Translations under genes and position numbers: made by a program
Source: Actinopolymorpha sp. NPDC004070
GTDB lineage: Bacteria; Actinomycetota; Actinomycetes; Propionibacteriales; Actinopolymorphaceae
Reading direction: 5' to 3'
Assembly: GCF_040610475.1 (NCBI RefSeq)
Contig: NZ_JBEXMJ010000001.1
Coordinates: 723,671 to 787,670, forward strand
DNA: 64,000 nucleotides
The notes under the pieces: generated by a model
Databases searched by the model: none
The model's input: only the letters and a program-made list of their open reading frames with translations
Told to the model about the DNA's origin: nothing
Part shown: positions 1 to 8,134 of the stretch, piece by piece
Numbering within the stretch: position 1 is the stretch's first letter
Layout of the letters: each line of letters opens with the position of its first letter

Positions 1-692
1 AGCGCGAGCTGTGCCGAGGTGGTGCCGAGGTCGGCGGCGATCGCCGCCAGGTCGGGGTCGGCGAGCAGCCGGCCCTGTTCGACGGGGGAGTACGCCATCA
101 CCGGCAGGCCGGCCGCCTGTGCCCACGGCAGCAGGTCGTACTCCACCCCGCGCCTGGTGAGGTTGTACAGCACCTGGTCGGTGGTGACCGCGTCGCCACC
201 TGGTAGCCCCATGAGCTCCGCCAGGTCCGCGGTGTCGAAGTTGCTCACGCCCCAGTAGCGGATCTTCCCGGCTGCGACCAACGTCTCGAACGCCTCCAGC
301 GTCTCCGCCAGCGGCACGCGCCCGCGCCAGTGCAGGAGGTACAGGTCGAGGTGGTCGGTCCGGAGCCGGCGCAGGCTGGCCTCGCAGGCGCGCAGTGTGT
401 CGCGACGGCGGCCGTGCTCGGGTAGCACCTTGCTCACCAGGAACACCTCGTCACGGCGCCCGGCGACCCCCTCGCCCACAAGTTCTTCCGCACCGCCGTC
501 GGCGTACATCTCGGCTGTGTCGACCAGGGTCAGCCCGAGATCAAGGCCGTGCCGCAGTGTGGCGATCTCCTGCTCCCGCCGCGACAGGTCCTCCGCCCAG
601 CCCCAGGTGCCCTGCCCGAGCGCGGGTACCTGCTCACCGGACGGCAGCCGGACCGTCCGCATGCCTTCTAGGGTCACTCCGCCGCTGGCCAC
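1..692 (-). CDS. Aldo/keto reductase, C-terminus cut by window edge
   Basis: An NADPH-dependent oxidoreductase of the aldo/keto reductase superfamily, probably cytosolic; the substrate cannot be read from sequence. About 230 residues are visible. The reductase tetrad can be followed: Asp and Tyr in LVDTAEMYADG, Lys in FLVSKVLP and His in YLLHWRG, followed by the GVSNFD segment. The start is GTG at 692, preceded by a strong GGAGGAGGGAG ribosome site; an in-frame ATG at 662 is the alternative. The gene diverges from the nucleotidase gene and runs off the left edge, so the C-terminal cofactor segment is missing here only because of the window. Confidence 0.88.
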   Translation of the reverse strand, partial: MASGGVTLEGMRTVRLPSGEQVPALGQGTWGWAEDLSRREQEIATLRHGLDLGLTLVDTAEMYADGGAEELVGEGVAGRRDEVFLVSKVLPEHGRRRDTLRACEASLRRLRTDHLDLYLLHWRGRVPLAETLEAFETLVAAGKIRYWGVSNFDTADLAELMGLPGGDAVTTDQVLYNLTRRGVEYDLLPWAQAAGLPVMAYSPVEQGRLLADPDLAAIAADLGTTSAQLA

Positions 693-928
693 AGGCCTGC
701 TCCCTCCTCCGCGCCTTTCCGCCTTCAGCTCGACCAGGCTCGTCCCACCCGTCAAGCGTACGCCGGAGAACCTCCCGCACGTGCGCAGTTCGGCGCGCAT
801 TTCGTCCGGCTTGTCCGAACCTTCGCGTACGCTACGTTCGCCACTTCGGGACCCCGACGAAGACGGTCCCCGGTCGCCCGGCGGCCACACCCGTCAGCCC
901 GCCGGCCGCACCCCGCGAAGGAGACCTC

Positions 929-2791
929 GTGCCCCAGACCACCCACGCAGAGCGCACTCTCGTCGGCCGACGCAGCGTGCTCACCGGCGGTGCCGCCGCC
1001 ATCCTGGCCGCCGCCGGATTCCGGGCCACTCCCGCGTGGGCCGCCGGCGTGGACGCGGCCCGCCCGGCCGACGGCAGCCACCGGCTCACCGTGATGGGCA
1101 CGACCGACCTGCACGGCAACGTCTTCAACTGGGACTACTTCGCCGACCGCGAGTTCGGCAGCGCCACCAACCCTGACGACATCGGTCTGGCCAAGGTGTC
1201 CAGCCTGGTCAACGCCGTACGCACCGAACGCGGCCGGGGCAACACTCTGCTGATCGACGCCGGCGACACCATCCAGGGCACGCCACTGGCCTACTACTAC
1301 GCCCGGATCGAGCCGATCTCGAAGACCCGCGTCCATCCGATGGCCGCGGCGATGAACGCCATCGGGTACGACGCCGCGGCGCTCGGTAACCACGAGTTCA
1401 ACTACGGCATCCCGCTGCTGCGCATGTTCGAGGACCAGCTCGACTTCCCGCTGCTCGGCGCCAACGCGCTGAACGCCCACAGCGGCCGCCCGGCGTTCCA
1501 GCCCTACGTCATCAAGCTGGTGCGCTTCCGCGGCATGCGCCCGGTGCGGGTGGGCATCCTCGGTCTGACCAACCCCGGCATCGCGATCTGGGACAAGGCC
1601 AACGTCGAGGGCCGGATGACGTTCCCCGGCCTGGTCGAGCAGGCGAAGGTCTGGGTGCCGAAGATGCGCCGGGCCGGTTGTGACGTCGTGATCGTGTCCG
1701 CGCACTCCGGTGCCGACACCTCCTCCTCCTACGGCGACGCCCTGCCCTGGCCGGAGAACGCCTCCACGCTGGTGGCCGAGCAGGTGCCCGGCATCGACGC
1801 CATCCTGGTCGGGCACGCCCACGTGGAGATCGCGGAGCGGTTCGTCACCAACAAGGAGACCGGCTCGCAGGTTGTCCTCACCGAGCCTTCCTACTGGGGT
1901 CGCCGGCTCAGCCTGATCGAGCTCGACCTGCGCTGGTCCGCCCGGAACGGCTGGTCGGTGGTGGGCCGCGGTTCGCAGGTGCTCAACTCCAACACCGTTC
2001 CCGAAGATCCCGAGATCGTGGCGCTGCTCAAGGCCGACCACGACGCCGTGGTCACCTACGTCAACTCGCCGATCGGCACGTCGAAGGTGGCGATGTCGGC
2101 GTCGACCGCGCGGTACGAGGACACCCCGGCGCTGGACTTCGTCAACTACGTCCAGGCCGACGCGGTCAAGAAGGCGCTGGCGGGGACGGCCGCGGCCGAC
2201 CTGCCGGTGCTGTCCATCGCCGCGCCGTTCAACAAGGACGCGCAGATCCCAGCTGGTCAGGTCTCGGTGCGCGACGTCGCGGGCCTCTACATCTACGACA
2301 ACACCCTGCTCGCGGTGCGCTTCACCGGCGCGCAGCTGAAGGCCTACCTCGAGCAGTCCGCGGTCTACTTCAGGCAGGTCGACGGCGTGGGTCCCTACGC
2401 CCCGGACGACGTGACGAACGCGCCGACGGAGAACGCCCCCAGGGGGACGCCGGACTACAACTACGACGTGGTTGCCGGCCTGGACGCGCCGTTGACGTAC
2501 GACATCGACATCGCCAAGCCCGTGGGCCAGCGGATCACCGGGCTCAGCTACGCCGGCGCGCCGGTGGCCGACGACCAGGAGTTCGCACTCGCGGTCAACA
2601 ACTACCGCCAGTCCGGCGGCGGCAACTTCCCGGGCGTGAGCACCGCGGAGGTGCTCTACAACGCCCAGGTGGAGATCCGGCAGTTGCTGATCGACTGGGT
2701 GACCGCCGCCGGAGAGATCGACCCGACGGTCTTCTTCTCCCGTGACTGGCAGCTGGTGGCCAACGGGACCCCGGTGATCATTCAGCCGTAA
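929..2791 (+). CDS. Tat-exported bifunctional metallophosphatase / 5'-nucleotidase
   Basis: A calcineurin-like metallophosphoesterase with a C-terminal 5'-nucleotidase domain (UshA/CpdB group), likely removing phosphate from extracellular nucleotides or cyclic nucleotides. The 620-residue protein starts at GTG 929 after a GAAGGAG ribosome site. Longer reading upstream is Arg/Pro-rich shadow sequence. A twin-arginine signal (GRRSVL, residues 13-18) is followed by an Ala-rich hydrophobic stretch ending near AWA, so export through Tat is expected. Metal-site motifs are TTDLHGN (about 58-64), GDTIQGTP, GNHEFNYG and VGHAHVE. The nucleotidase-domain C-terminus includes a Gly-rich NNYRQSGGGNFPG stretch. 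A strong hairpin follows the stop codon. Confidence 0.9.
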   Translation: MPQTTHAERTLVGRRSVLTGGAAAILAAAGFRATPAWAAGVDAARPADGSHRLTVMGTTDLHGNVFNWDYFADREFGSATNPDDIGLAKVSSLVNAVRTERGRGNTLLIDAGDTIQGTPLAYYYARIEPISKTRVHPMAAAMNAIGYDAAALGNHEFNYGIPLLRMFEDQLDFPLLGANALNAHSGRPAFQPYVIKLVRFRGMRPVRVGILGLTNPGIAIWDKANVEGRMTFPGLVEQAKVWVPKMRRAGCDVVIVSAHSGADTSSSYGDALPWPENASTLVAEQVPGIDAILVGHAHVEIAERFVTNKETGSQVVLTEPSYWGRRLSLIELDLRWSARNGWSVVGRGSQVLNSNTVPEDPEIVALLKADHDAVVTYVNSPIGTSKVAMSASTARYEDTPALDFVNYVQADAVKKALAGTAAADLPVLSIAAPFNKDAQIPAGQVSVRDVAGLYIYDNTLLAVRFTGAQLKAYLEQSAVYFRQVDGVGPYAPDDVTNAPTENAPRGTPDYNYDVVAGLDAPLTYDIDIAKPVGQRITGLSYAGAPVADDQEFALAVNNYRQSGGGNFPGVSTAEVLYNAQVEIRQLLIDWVTAAGEIDPTVFFSRDWQLVANGTPVIIQP

Positions 2792-2806
2792 CCGGGCGGA
2801 ACCGCA

Positions 2807-2847
2807 CGGGCTCTCCGGGAGATCCCAGGGTGATGCCGGAGAGCCCG
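2807..2847 (+). terminator. Perfect 12-bp inverted repeat after the nucleotidase gene
   Basis: CGGGCTCTCCGG and its exact complement CCGGAGAGCCCG are separated by 17 nt, 15 nt past the stop codon. There is no T tract, as is common for high-GC actinobacterial terminators. Confidence 0.6.
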
Positions 2848-2875
2848 CGGGCGGTCCGGGGCAGAGGATGGGCAC

Positions 2876-3070
2876 ATGTCGAACCGCACCAAGTACGTCA
2901 TCGGCGGCGTTCTCGTCGCCCTCCTCGGTTGGTGGCTGCTGCCCAACTGGCTGGCTGCCCTGCTGATCGTCGCGGTGGTCGCCGCACCGGTCGTCGGATA
3001 CCTCATGCTGGACGACTCCCAGCGGCGCCGGCTGCACCGGCTGCGCAACCGGGGCCAGCTGCACCGCTGA
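2876..3070 (+). CDS. 64-residue membrane protein, copy 1
   Basis: A small protein of unknown function. One long hydrophobic region, or two close segments (about residues 8-27 and 28-45), is followed by a strongly basic C-terminus (SQRRRLHRLRNRGQLHR). A second gene of identical length at 6241 shares the start MSNR, the IIGG-like beginning of the membrane span, LLP.W, GYLML and SQRRRL, so the two are paralogues. ATG 2876 lies downstream of a weak AGAGGA site. The basic tail could face the cytoplasm and touch phospholipid or nucleic acid; that is inference. Confidence 0.75.
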   Translation: MSNRTKYVIGGVLVALLGWWLLPNWLAALLIVAVVAAPVVGYLMLDDSQRRRLHRLRNRGQLHR

Positions 3071-3092
3071 CCTTCCGGCGTACGTGACGGAC

Positions 3093-3118
3093 GGCGTACG
3101 GCTGAACGGCCGTACGCC
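3093..3118. terminator. Bidirectional hairpin between convergent genes
   Basis: GGCGTACGGC and GCCGTACGCC form a perfect 10-bp stem with a 6-nt loop. It sits between the small membrane protein gene and the converging MocR regulator gene, so it can serve either strand. Confidence 0.6.
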
Positions 3119-3141
3119 TGCTGCCTCCTGGACGGCTGACG

Positions 3142-4470
3142 TCAGACGGCATACGCCCCGCGGGCGGGCCGGGTGGCCGCGGCGATCGCGTCGGCCAACC
3201 GGTCGGCGTCCTCGACCGGCAGCCCGGCGACGGTGATCCGGACGCCGGGCGCACTCCGCACCCGGTAGGCCGCGCCGGGGGCCACCACCCACCCCTCCTC
3301 CAGCAGCCGCGCGCACACGCCCGTCTCGTCACCGACGGGAACCCACACGTTGAGGCCCGAGCGGCCGTGCGCTGCCACCCCGCGCCGGGCGAGCGCGGCG
3401 ACCAGGGCGTCTCTGCGTTCGTCGTAGAGCAGACCGGTCCGCGCCACTTGTTCGGCGACCGACTCGTCCTCCCACAAGGCGACGACGATGTTCTGCAGGA
3501 TCCTCGACACCCATCGCGTCACCACCGCCTGCCGGCCCTCGACCCGGCCGATCGTCTCGCTGTCCCCGGCGAGGACGGCACAGCGCAGGTCCGGTCCGTA
3601 CGGCTTGGAGACCGACCGCACCAGCGCCCAGTGCGTCGTCGCGCCGGCCAGGGTCCGAAGCGGCTCGGCGGCGAGTTCGGCGGCGTGGTCGTCCTCGACG
3701 ACCAGCACCTCCCGGTGCCGGTCGAGGATCCCGCGCAACTGCGCCGCTCTGTGCTTGCTCACCTGGGAGCCGTACGGGTTCTGCGCCCGGCTGGTCACGA
3801 CCAGCGCCCGGGCGCCCCGCCGCAGCGCCTGCTCCACGGCCTCGGCGTCGGGACCGTCGTCGTCGACCGGCACGGGCGCGACCGGCAACCCCATCGCGGC
3901 CAGCAGGTCGAACAGGTTCGCCCACCCGGGGTCCTCCACGGCCACCAGGTCGCCGGGGGACAGGTGAGCGTCGAGGACGCGTTCGACCCCGGCCAGGCAG
4001 CCACTGGTGACGGTGAGGTCGTCGGCCGGCACCCCGTCCGCCACCAGTCGGCGCCGGGCCGACTCGGCGAGGTCGGGCAGGACGCCGGACCCGGCGCCGT
4101 AGGTCACCGGGCCGGACGGGATCCGCCGCAGAGGCGCGCGCAGCGACGGGAGCAGCGCCGGATCGGGCCCGCCGACGGAGAGGTCCCGCGCGCCCGGTGG
4201 AACCGGGAGCCGGGTACGGGATCGGCTGGCGACGGTGGGCACCGGACGGACGCGCGTACCCCGCCGGCCGTCGGTCTCGATGACGCCCCGCTGGCGCAGC
4301 GCGCGGTAGGCGGCCGCGACCGTGCCCGGGCTCACGTCCAGGTTCTGCGCCAGCGCGCGGACGGCGGGCAGCTTCGTGCCCGGGCTCAGGTCGCCGGAGC
4401 GGACCCCGGACTCCACACTGGCGGCAATTGCGCTCGACGTCGCGCCGACGATGCAATATCGTGAGGACAC
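3142..4470 (-). CDS. MocR/PdxR-type regulator (GntR HTH fused to aminotransferase fold)
   Basis: A transcription factor with an N-terminal GntR winged helix (about residues 10-75, containing SPGTKLPAVRALA and VSPGTVAAAYRALRQRGVI) fused to a fold-I PLP aminotransferase-like domain. The PLP Schiff-base lysine is in SVSKPYG (near residue 290), with the preceding EDDHAAE and NPYGSQ segments also present. MocR proteins usually bind PLP as effector and often control adjacent divergent genes. Here the divergent neighbours are a GNAT and a PaiB-like flavin-fold gene. The start is GTG 4470 without a clear ribosome site. An AT-rich inverted repeat lies just upstream and may be its operator. At 442 residues the length is usual for the family. 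Confidence 0.9.
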   Translation of the reverse strand: MSSRYCIVGATSSAIAASVESGVRSGDLSPGTKLPAVRALAQNLDVSPGTVAAAYRALRQRGVIETDGRRGTRVRPVPTVASRSRTRLPVPPGARDLSVGGPDPALLPSLRAPLRRIPSGPVTYGAGSGVLPDLAESARRRLVADGVPADDLTVTSGCLAGVERVLDAHLSPGDLVAVEDPGWANLFDLLAAMGLPVAPVPVDDDGPDAEAVEQALRRGARALVVTSRAQNPYGSQVSKHRAAQLRGILDRHREVLVVEDDHAAELAAEPLRTLAGATTHWALVRSVSKPYGPDLRCAVLAGDSETIGRVEGRQAVVTRWVSRILQNIVVALWEDESVAEQVARTGLLYDERRDALVAALARRGVAAHGRSGLNVWVPVGDETGVCARLLEEGWVVAPGAAYRVRSAPGVRITVAGLPVEDADRLADAIAAATRPARGAYAV

Positions 4471-4479
4471 AATCGACAG

Positions 4480-4495
4480 TTTGTACTAAAACAAA
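4480..4495. promoter_or_regulatory. TTTGT-N6-ACAAA inverted repeat, candidate MocR operator
   Basis: TTTGT and ACAAA flank ACTAAA in an AT-rich island immediately upstream of the MocR start and within the divergent spacer. Position and contrast with the surrounding GC-rich DNA suggest an autoregulatory site; there is no direct proof. Confidence 0.4.
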
Positions 4496-4594
4496 TCTGC
4501 CGGCAAGCGCCGCGCTCGGGAAACGCGTCCTGCGAGGGGCGGACGGCCGACGGCAGACAGTACGAACCTGACACGTCCCACGGGAGACCCCGCG

Positions 4595-5311
4595 ATGGCC
4601 GAGACCTCCGCCGCCGAAGCCGGCACCGCCGAACCCGCCGCCGCCCAAGCCGCCGCACCCGCCGCACGCGCCGCACCCGCCCCGGCGGACCGGTGGTTCG
4701 AGGCCCCCGTGCTGGCCGGCGACCACGTACGGCTGGAGCCCATGTCCCTCGCCCACGCCGAGGGGCTCGCGGCCGCCGCCGACGACGAGGTGTTCGAGCA
4801 CCTGCGGATCAGCCGGGTGCCGAGGACCCGCGAGGAGGGTGAGGCGTTCGTACGATCCGTCCTCGCCCAGCGGGACAAGCGCGTGCTCCTTCCCTGGACC
4901 CAGCTCGACGCGGTGACCGGTGAGGTGGCGGGCACCACGTCGTACTACGAGATCGATCCCACCCTGCGCACGGTCGCCATCGGCCACACCTGGCTCGGCC
5001 GGCGCTGGTGGCGTACCGGCGTCAACACCGAGGCGAAGCTGCTGCTGCTCCGCCTGGCGTTCGACGACCTCGGGGCGGTGCGGGTGGTGTGGCACACCGA
5101 CATCCGTAACGAGCGATCCCAGGCGGCGATCGCCCGGCTCGGCGCCCAGCGAGAAGGCGTGCTGCGCAAGCACAGGTTGCGCCGGGACGGCAGCTGGCGC
5201 GACACCGTGCAGTTCGCGATGACCGACGACGACTGGCCGCGGGTACGCGACCGGCTGTCCGCCCGGCTGCGCCCCTCGGCGTTCCCGGCCGACACCCCCG
5301 CGACCACCTGA
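4595..5311 (+). CDS. GNAT acetyltransferase, RimJ/RimL type
   Basis: A 238-residue GCN5-related N-acetyltransferase that would transfer acetyl from acetyl-CoA to an amine of a protein or small molecule. The first 28 or so residues are an Ala/Pro-rich leader, followed by the RimJ-like beginning (GDHVRLEPMS). The C-terminal half holds IGHTWLGRRWWRTGVN, a degenerate acetyl-CoA loop, and IRNERSQAAIARLGA, typical of this subfamily. It is the first gene diverging from the MocR regulator and precedes the PaiB-like gene by 30 bp, so the two are likely one operon. The Ala-rich leader suggests the real start could be further in, for example nearer the conserved domain. Confidence 0.85.
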   Translation: MAETSAAEAGTAEPAAAQAAAPAARAAPAPADRWFEAPVLAGDHVRLEPMSLAHAEGLAAAADDEVFEHLRISRVPRTREEGEAFVRSVLAQRDKRVLLPWTQLDAVTGEVAGTTSYYEIDPTLRTVAIGHTWLGRRWWRTGVNTEAKLLLLRLAFDDLGAVRVVWHTDIRNERSQAAIARLGAQREGVLRKHRLRRDGSWRDTVQFAMTDDDWPRVRDRLSARLRPSAFPADTPATT

Positions 5312-5341
5312 CCGCGGCCGAACACCCGGAGGTACCCCGCA

Positions 5342-5986
5342 ATGCTGATCCACCCGTGGGACGAGGCCGGCGAGGACGAATGGCGCGGGTTCCTGGCCGA
5401 GCACGACTTCGGCCAGCTGGTCGCCGGTGGCCGCAACCGTGACCTGCCCGTGGTCGTACCCACCCACTTCGTCTTCGACGGCGACCGGACGGTGTGGCTG
5501 CACCTGGCCCGGCCCAACCCGGTGTGGGCGCCGCTGGCCGAACACCCGCGCGCGCTCCTCACCGTGGTCGACGACTACGTGTACGCGCCGGCGCGCTGGC
5601 AGGCCCCGCCGGGGACACCGGCCGAACACGGCGTGCCCACGTCGTTCTACGCCTCGGTCCAGCTGGCCTGCGACGCACGGGTCGTTGACGACCCGGACGA
5701 GAAGGCGACCGTCCTCAACCGGCAGCTGGACCACTTCGAGCCCGGGTCCGGCCGCGTGCCCGTCCCCACCGAGGCCGACCGGCGGCTGCTGCCGGGGCTG
5801 CGGGTGCTGGAGCTCACCGTCACCGGGGTGCGCGCGAAGTTCAAGTACGCGGGGAACAAACAGGCCGAGCACCGCCAGGAGATCGCCGCCGGGCTGGCTG
5901 AGCGCGCCGGGCACTCGGACGACCGGGCCAGGGCACACCTGCTGCGCCGGCTGGAGCAGTCCGCCGGCCCGGCCGCCGTTCAGTAG
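5342..5986 (+). CDS. PaiB-like FMN-binding protein
   Basis: A 214-residue protein of the FMN-binding split-barrel family (FMN_bind_2) that includes Bacillus PaiB, often labelled negative transcriptional regulator. Visible signatures are the start MLIHPWD, HFVFDGDRTVWLHLARPNP, and the conserved C-terminal KFKYAGNKQAEHR patch. ATG 5342 follows a GGAGG ribosome site. It lies downstream of the GNAT gene and probably answers to the divergent MocR regulator; a PLP-responsive regulator beside a flavin-fold protein suggests a role in amine or B6-related metabolism, which is inference. There is no DNA-binding domain, so the regulator label of the family should be treated cautiously. Confidence 0.85.
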   Translation: MLIHPWDEAGEDEWRGFLAEHDFGQLVAGGRNRDLPVVVPTHFVFDGDRTVWLHLARPNPVWAPLAEHPRALLTVVDDYVYAPARWQAPPGTPAEHGVPTSFYASVQLACDARVVDDPDEKATVLNRQLDHFEPGSGRVPVPTEADRRLLPGLRVLELTVTGVRAKFKYAGNKQAEHRQEIAAGLAERAGHSDDRARAHLLRRLEQSAGPAAVQ

Positions 5987-6240
5987 TAGAAGCCCCCACA
6001 GTCTGTGGATGTCCGGCATCCGGTTTTCGCCCGGCATCGCACTGGCCGCGCGGTTTCGCCCTGACGGTGGGAGCGCCGGGTGCGATCACGGCTGACCCCG
6101 GGGCCGCTCCCGACGTGGGACGGTCGCCGGTCCGGCCGGGACTGGCGGACAATGACTGTGGCAGGAACACTGTGCTGCAGCCGGTGGCCACGGTCCGCGT
6201 CGTGGCCGGGGTGGGCGGACAACGGGGCGAAGGGAACGAG

Positions 6241-6435
6241 ATGTCGAATCGCGCGTGGTGGATCATCGGGGGAGTGGGCGTCGCCTTCGTGGCCTGGATG
6301 CTGCTGCCCTGGTGGGCGACGCTCCTGATCGTGCTGGCCGTGGTCGGGGCCCCGGTCGCCGGTTACCTCATGCTCGACCCGTCGCAGCGACGGCGGCTGG
6401 CCCGCATCCGGGAGCGCCGGCAGCTGGGCCGGTGA
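6241..6435 (+). CDS. 64-residue membrane protein, copy 2
   Basis: A paralogue of the gene at 2876: same length, MSNR start, hydrophobic core of residues 8-45 and a basic tail (SQRRRLARIRERRQLGR). ATG 6241 follows GAAGGGAACGAG, a clear ribosome site, which fixes the start despite open frame further upstream. Its stop overlaps the GTG of the following methyltransferase remnant. Function is unknown. The preceding 254 bp (5987-6240) show no gene. Confidence 0.75.
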   Translation: MSNRAWWIIGGVGVAFVAWMLLPWWATLLIVLAVVGAPVAGYLMLDPSQRRRLARIRERRQLGR

Positions 6436-7098
6436 CGGCCCGCCGCGGAGCAGAATCCCCGCCCGCTCCTTCGGCGGGGTTCCTCACCGGCTACCCGGGC
6501 GACCTGGCCGAGTGGGAACGCGACGACCGGCTGGTGGCGCGTGGCTTCAGCCATCCCTGGCGTTCGCAGGTCGGCGCGGGCAACGGCGAGACGTTCTTCG
6601 ACGCGCTCGTGCACGCCCACCTTCGTCCGGACGCGACGGTGCTGGACGTGGGCTGCGGCCACGGCGCGTACAGCTGTCGTCTTGCCGCCGGTGCCCGGCA
6701 CGTCGTCGGTGTCGACCGCGACCCGGGAGTCGTGGAGTTGGCCGGCGAGCTCGCCGCCGAACGCGGTGTCGGCAACGTGGAGTTCCGAACGCTCGCCGCG
6801 CGAGACTACGCGACTGTTCGCTCCTGGGTGACTCGTGCGTTGGCCGAACCAGAGGGCGCAGTTGCCTCGACGGCTTACTCGAAGGCGGACGTGGAGCTCA
6901 TCGGCTGCTGGTGGCTGGACGTCGCCGAACGCTTCGACGACGCCGAGCAGCTGTATCGCAAGCTGGTAGGGGATTCCGGTGTCCCGTACGTACGTCGAAG
7001 TCAAGCAGCCGTTGACATCGCTGCTGGCCGACCACGGCGGGTCGGTCGACCTACGGCACTGCCGGCTGGTGTGGGAGGTGGGGTTCGGCCCGCGGTGA
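6432..7098 (+). pseudogene. SAM-dependent methyltransferase, frameshifted by a 4-bp duplication
   Basis: From GTG 6432 (overlapping the previous stop) the frame encodes a class I methyltransferase start, with WERDDRLVARGFSHPWR, motif I VLDVGCGHGAYS (near residue 70) and the acidic GVDRDPG strand. The middle looks shortened: after VEFRTLAARDY there is no recognisable motif IV before STAYSKADVELIGCWW. At 6986-6993 the sequence GTAC is doubled. Removing one copy joins GDSGVPY to VEVKQPLTSLL in the next frame and continues to LRHCRLVWEVGFGPR with a stop at 7098, giving 220 residues. As written, the frame instead runs on to 7277, into the end of the converging AraC gene, with a Pro/Arg-rich tail unlike a methyltransferase. 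A sequencing error at the GTACGTAC is the alternative. Confidence 0.65.
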
Positions 7099-7123
7099 CA
7101 TCGCGGCGGCTACGGGATCCCTG

Positions 7124-8035
7124 TCAACGACCCGTTGACAACCGGGGCGGGCGGGCCGACGGCGATCGCGGCCAGGCCACGTCGTCCACCGCGAGGAACG
7201 GCTCACCGACCACGGTGCCCGGCGTCTCTCCGCTCAAGGCGACGACGTCACGGTGCAGGTGGGACTGGTCGGCGTAGCCACCGCCGGCCGCGACGTCGGC
7301 CACTCCCTCACCCGCGACCAGACGGTGGACGGCATGGTCGAAACGAACCAGCTTCGCGGCGAGCTTCGGTCGCAGACCGACCTGCGAGCGGAACCGTGCC
7401 CACAGCCGCTTGCGGCTCCAGCCGACTTCGGCGGCCAGGTCCTCGACCCGGACCAGACCGCGGCCGGCGACGATTCTGCGCCAGGCCCAGGCTACTTCCG
7501 GGTCCATCGACGATCCCGCGGCCGACCCCGCCCGGAGCCGGTGGGTGAGCAGCGCGTCCGCCACCGCGAAGCGAGCCTCCCACGAGGAGACCTGGCTCAG
7601 TCGTTCGCGGATCCGCTCCACCTCCTGGCCCCACACGTCCTCCAGAGCCACCACCGTCCCCTCCAGGTCTGCGGGGGACACACCCAGAACCGCCCGGGCG
7701 ATCAGCGGGGACAGGCGTACCTGGACGCACTCGACGTTCTCCCCGCGTGCCAGCACCACACCACCGAACCCGAATCCGAGCCCGGCCACGAGACTCCCTC
7801 GTTGGCGCCCGGTGGTGCCGTCCACGACCGGCCGACCGGCACCGAAGTCCAGCACCAGGGTGAGGCCGGGGTGCGGGATCATCCGGACCGGCATCGCCAT
7901 GCTGGGCACACCGAAGCCCGCCATGGTGACCCCGGGCAGCCGGCTGGGCCGCCTCGGAGACGCGACGTCCCACGCGGCGACGGCGTGCCGCGCGGCCACG
8001 GCGCCGCGCCCGCGCACGGTGGACCGCATGGCCAC
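7124..8035 (-). CDS. AraC-family transcriptional regulator
   Basis: A 303-residue regulator. The N-terminal two thirds form a cupin-like ligand domain (for example GLTLVLDFGAGRP and LARGENVECVQVRLSP). The C-terminal AraC HTH is seen as VRVEDLAAEVGWSRKRLWARF and VADVAAGGGYADQSHLHRDV, with the RDV segment close to the usual RxF. It diverges from the alpha/beta hydrolase gene with a 99-bp spacer, so regulation of the hydrolase is likely. GTG 8035 and ATG 8029 are both possible starts. It converges on the broken methyltransferase gene. Confidence 0.88.
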   Translation of the reverse strand: MAMRSTVRGRGAVAARHAVAAWDVASPRRPSRLPGVTMAGFGVPSMAMPVRMIPHPGLTLVLDFGAGRPVVDGTTGRQRGSLVAGLGFGFGGVVLARGENVECVQVRLSPLIARAVLGVSPADLEGTVVALEDVWGQEVERIRERLSQVSSWEARFAVADALLTHRLRAGSAAGSSMDPEVAWAWRRIVAGRGLVRVEDLAAEVGWSRKRLWARFRSQVGLRPKLAAKLVRFDHAVHRLVAGEGVADVAAGGGYADQSHLHRDVVALSGETPGTVVGEPFLAVDDVAWPRSPSARPPRLSTGR

Positions 8036-8134
8036 ATGCTAGGACCGGTTGCCGCGGATCGGGCCGCGACCGAGGAGCCGCCGCAGGAACATTCGTTCAA
8101 TCCGCCGGTGCGTTCCGGCGGCGACAGTGAGCTC

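Noticed and set aside
395..928. Upstream extension of the nucleotidase frame
   Set aside because: Pro/Arg-rich, no signal peptide, and the GTG at 929 has a ribosome site plus Tat motif directly after it.
752..3316. A long minus-strand open frame
   Set aside because: It is antisense to the nucleotidase gene, His/Arg/Val-rich and low in conserved motifs, as expected for shadows of GC-rich genes.
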